DNA of 53,254 bases from Selenomonadaceae bacterium (GTDB taxonomy: Bacteria > Bacillota > Negativicutes > Selenomonadales > Selenomonadaceae). The stretch spans positions 1-53,254 of the forward strand of contig JAFVEM010000056.1 of NCBI GenBank assembly GCA_017476005.1, given 5' to 3'. Within the stretch, counting starts at the first letter, position 1, and each line of letters begins with the position of its first letter. Positions 51,125-53,254 of the stretch are shown here, one piece after another. The notes beneath the pieces were generated by a model. The model was not told the origin of the DNA and did not search any database. It was given only the letters and a program-made list of their open reading frames with translations. The translations under genes and the position numbers were made by a program.

Positions 51125-52378
51125 TTACCGCTTCATGTTAATGAGCGTTTCGAGCATTTCATCGCTGACGGTGACGATTTTGGAATTGGACTGGAAGCCG
51201 CGCTGGGTGATAATCATGTCGGAGAATTGGTCGGCTACATCCACGTTGGACATCTCCAGCGCCGAGGCGGTGATGGTGACACCGAGAGCTGTCGCCGTTC
51301 CGGGCGCAGGTTCACCGGAGTTGTTGGATGGCTGGTAGAAACTGTTGCCGGTCTTGTTGAGGCCGGAGAAGTTGTTGAACTGATAGACGGTCACAACCCC
51401 CAACGCCTGCCGTTGGCTGTTGGCATAGACACCGGTGATGGTGCCGGAATTATCAATGGTTACGCTGGTGAGCTTTCCCGCTACGTAGCCGTCATTGGTT
51501 GCCGCATAAGCTGTGCTACCGGCATCGGAATAATACTGCGTGACAGACCCCTTATTGAAATTATAATTTACGTCCATGGGATCCTTAGAACCGTTGGCTG
51601 GATTCAACGTGGCCGTTATTTGCGTATCTGCCGTCATTTCACCGTTTTCGTCAAAGGTTATCGACGTAGAGGAGAGCGAAACCGTACCGTCTGGAGATGT
51701 AGCACCAACAGTCCAAGTATTATCAGCAGTTTTAGTAAAAGTAAGGGTCACGTTATGGCTATAACCTTGAGTGTCTACGACCGAGGATGTGGTAGTTGCG
51801 CCAACAGATCCGGTATCGGTATTAGCAGCTATATTACCGGCGTAGCTGATGTTCCCAGTGGCTTTCGGACCTATACTACTGTCAGAGGGAATGGTTATCT
51901 TATCCGGTGTTCCGGTTGTATCTATCGTAACTTTGCCATTAGCATCCGTAGTTTGGGTAGTCCAACCTAGCACGTACATACCAGTTCCGGGCAAGACATA
52001 GTTTCCTTCCGAATCAAATTCAAAGGCACCGTCGCGAGTGTAATAAATAGTATCTCCCGTTTTCACTCCGAAAAGCCCGTTGCCCGACAGGCAAAGGTCG
52101 GTATTTTTGCCCGTACTCTGCACTGCGCCATCGGTGGTAATCATATCAATACTGGCTACTCCTACCCCTAAACCTACCTGTTTGGGGTTTATACCTCCTT
52201 GTACTCCGCTCTGCGGCCCCGCAGCACTACCCGTCGTCTGCGAGAACATATCCGCGAAAGTCGTGCGGCTGTACTTAAACCCCGTGGTGTTTACGTTGGC
52301 AATGTTGTTGCCGATAACGTCCATACGGGTCTGATGCCCTTTTACTCCCGAAACACCGGAAAAAAGCGAACGCATCAT
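51125..52378 (-). CDS. flgE: Flagellar hook protein FlgE
   Basis: A 417-residue hook protein: N-terminus 'RSLFSGVSGVKGHQTRMDVI' and GNNIANVNTTGFKYSR (rod/hook family motif), the 'FSQTTGSAAGPQSGVQGGIN' segment, a Thr/Ser-rich central region, and the C-terminal 'NVDVADQFSDMIITQRGFQS' and 'VSDEMLETLINMKR'. It polymerises into the hook on the FlgD cap. It lies 157 bp downstream of flgD; no gene is seen in that gap. ATG 52378 has AAGGATGA about 10 nt upstream. Confidence 0.96.
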   Translation of the reverse strand: MMRSLFSGVSGVKGHQTRMDVIGNNIANVNTTGFKYSRTTFADMFSQTTGSAAGPQSGVQGGINPKQVGLGVGVASIDMITTDGAVQSTGKNTDLCLSGNGLFGVKTGDTIYYTRDGAFEFDSEGNYVLPGTGMYVLGWTTQTTDANGKVTIDTTGTPDKITIPSDSSIGPKATGNISYAGNIAANTDTGSVGATTTSSVVDTQGYSHNVTLTFTKTADNTWTVGATSPDGTVSLSSTSITFDENGEMTADTQITATLNPANGSKDPMDVNYNFNKGSVTQYYSDAGSTAYAATNDGYVAGKLTSVTIDNSGTITGVYANSQRQALGVVTVYQFNNFSGLNKTGNSFYQPSNNSGEPAPGTATALGVTITASALEMSNVDVADQFSDMIITQRGFQSNSKIVTVSDEMLETLINMKR

Positions 52379-52534
52379 GATGAGATCATCCTTTCCTGAC
52401 GCAACAAGTCGCTTCCGTCATTCCACGACCCAAGCCCCCTCGAAAGGTCAGGCTTATATTTTCGTTGCGTTGTCTATTCATTTTTCAACCCACGTCGCTC
52501 ATCGGCTTACACCGCGTGGATTGGCTGTTCTTTC

Positions 52535-53014
52535 TTACAAGTCGCCTTCGCTGAGCTTCACAATCTCGCTCACCGATACTTGCTGGGTGGTACCGTTCGA
52601 TTCGGCGATAATGCTGGGAGCGCCGTCTGTTATGCTTACCCCCGTTACCTTGCCGTCGTGATAATTCTCATCCGAATCCATCCACCGCACATTTTGGCCG
52701 ATCATGCCGCTGAGTTGTCCTACCAGCACCGAAGTGTCGATATTGTTCACCACGGTGGAGAGACTGGAAAGATTAGAGGACACGTTGGTCATCTGCTCCA
52801 ACGCGGAGAACTGCGCCAGCTGGGCGATATAATCGCTGTTGTCTTGGGGATCCAAGGGATCCTGATACTGCATTTGCGTCACTAGGAGTTGCAAAAACGC
52901 ATCCTTATCGAGTTCTTTCGTGGCGGCTTTGCCTACGTTGGCAGAGCTGACGCCGTATTCGTCGGCGGCATAAGTTACGCCGTCAACCGTTATCGTATTA
53001 AGCGAGTTGGCCAT
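52535..53014 (-). CDS. flgD: Flagellar hook cap protein FlgD
   Basis: A 159-residue FlgD of the short Firmicutes type, without the C-terminal Ig-like domain. It has the family motif '[20 protein letters not shown]' followed by [21 protein letters not shown], then a small beta domain ([20 protein letters not shown]). It caps the growing hook. The upstream neighbour (probably fliK) is outside the window; the gap from 53015 is a MITE-like repeat. Confidence 0.95.
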   Translation of the reverse strand: MANSLNTITVDGVTYAADEYGVSSANVGKAATKELDKDAFLQLLVTQMQYQDPLDPQDNSDYIAQLAQFSALEQMTNVSSNLSSLSTVVNNIDTSVLVGQLSGMIGQNVRWMDSDENYHDGKVTGVSITDGAPSIIAESNGTTQQVSVSEIVKLSEGDL

Positions 53015-53041
53015 TCTGAACCTTCCCTTCTTTTTTGTTTT

Positions 53042-53244
53042 TTTTGCCTCCGGCGGCTTAAGGGCACAGCCCTTAAGAATCCCGGTTGAATTTATCTCGT
53101 CATAGTCGTTCTTTCGTGCAAAGATCGAGCTAACCGTTAAATGTCTATTAGGGTTTCCAAAGGGACTGTGTCCCTTTTCAGCAGACTCTTACGGCTTTAG
53201 ACGTTAGAGGTCGTTTATACCATGGCTGGCCGCCGGAGGCAAAA
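53042..53244. repeat. MITE-like element with 16-bp perfect terminal inverted repeats
   Basis: 203 bp. The left end TTTTGCCTCCGGCGGC (53042-53057) is the exact reverse complement of the right end GCCGCCGGAGGCAAAA (53229-53244). Inside, in order: CTTAAGGGC-ACA-GCCCTTAAG (53057-53077), AATCCCGGTTGA, an AT-rich middle, AAAGGGACTGTGTCCCTTT (53159-53177) and a module B copy (about 53179-53219). It encodes no protein. Confidence 0.85.
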
Positions 53245-53254
53245 TATAAACAAG

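Overview
The window looks like the chromosome of a motile, anaerobic diderm Firmicute, most likely of the class Negativicutes. This is inferred from three things: Firmicutes-style gene order (flgM-flgN-flgK-flgL-DUF6470-fliW-csrA-flaG-fliD-fliS-fliT, and rpmG-secE-nusG-rplK-rplA-rplJ-rplL with an L10 leader), an anaerobic ferredoxin-linked 2-oxoacid oxidoreductase (korDABC), and a giant type V autotransporter with an outer-membrane beta-barrel, which requires an outer membrane. No 16S rRNA is present, so genus cannot be called.

Layout. (1) 1-11187, minus strand: the 5' end of a flagellin gene with a sigma-28 promoter and a CsrA-site leader; a Phd-Doc toxin-antitoxin pair; then a 12-gene late flagellar operon from flgM to fliT with yvyF upstream. 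(2) 11299-14761: a heavy-metal P-type ATPase with two HMA2-like proteins and a small membrane protein, behind a promoter overlapped by a Fur-like box. (3) 14819-17645: a flagellin carrying an HExxH metalloprotease insert (flagellinolysin), with a near-perfect sigma-28 promoter, and an FHA-GGDEF protein. (4) 17676-21698: ribosomal/transcription operon and four tRNAs (Met, Thr, 2 x initiator Met). (5) 21903-24671: korDABC. (6) 24653-27658: a single-protein MmeI-like restriction-modification enzyme bracketed by about 50-bp direct repeats. (7) 27724-31177: trpCFBA. (8) 31363-37258: a frameshifted GntP-type permease, an SHMT-like protein without the PLP lysine, a diguanylate cyclase, an orphan sugar-binding lipoprotein and a coupled small protein. 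(9) 37334-42115: 6S RNA, a SWIM-SNF2 helicase and a FakA-like protein without its metal-binding Asp loop. (10) 42338-50949: a 2057-residue autotransporter whose signal peptide is separated from the passenger by a G10 tract that puts it out of frame (phase-variation candidate), degraded genes of one paralogous family, epsC, and a truncated nucleotidyltransferase. (11) 51125-53254: flgE and flgD.

How it works together. FlgM, sigma-28 promoters, FliW, CsrA and the flagellin leader form a recognisable late-flagellar control circuit: FlgM holds sigma-28, and FliW and CsrA control flagellin translation. The filament probably contains the ordinary flagellin and a proteolytic flagellin. Two GGDEF proteins add c-di-GMP input.

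The most unusual architecture is a family of modular palindromic repeats in intergenic regions. These include a 203-bp MITE-like element with perfect 16-bp terminal inverted repeats, short hairpin modules in fixed order, and a 42-43 bp module nested inside the loops of other modules. One pair of modules lies in frame inside a protein-coding gene.
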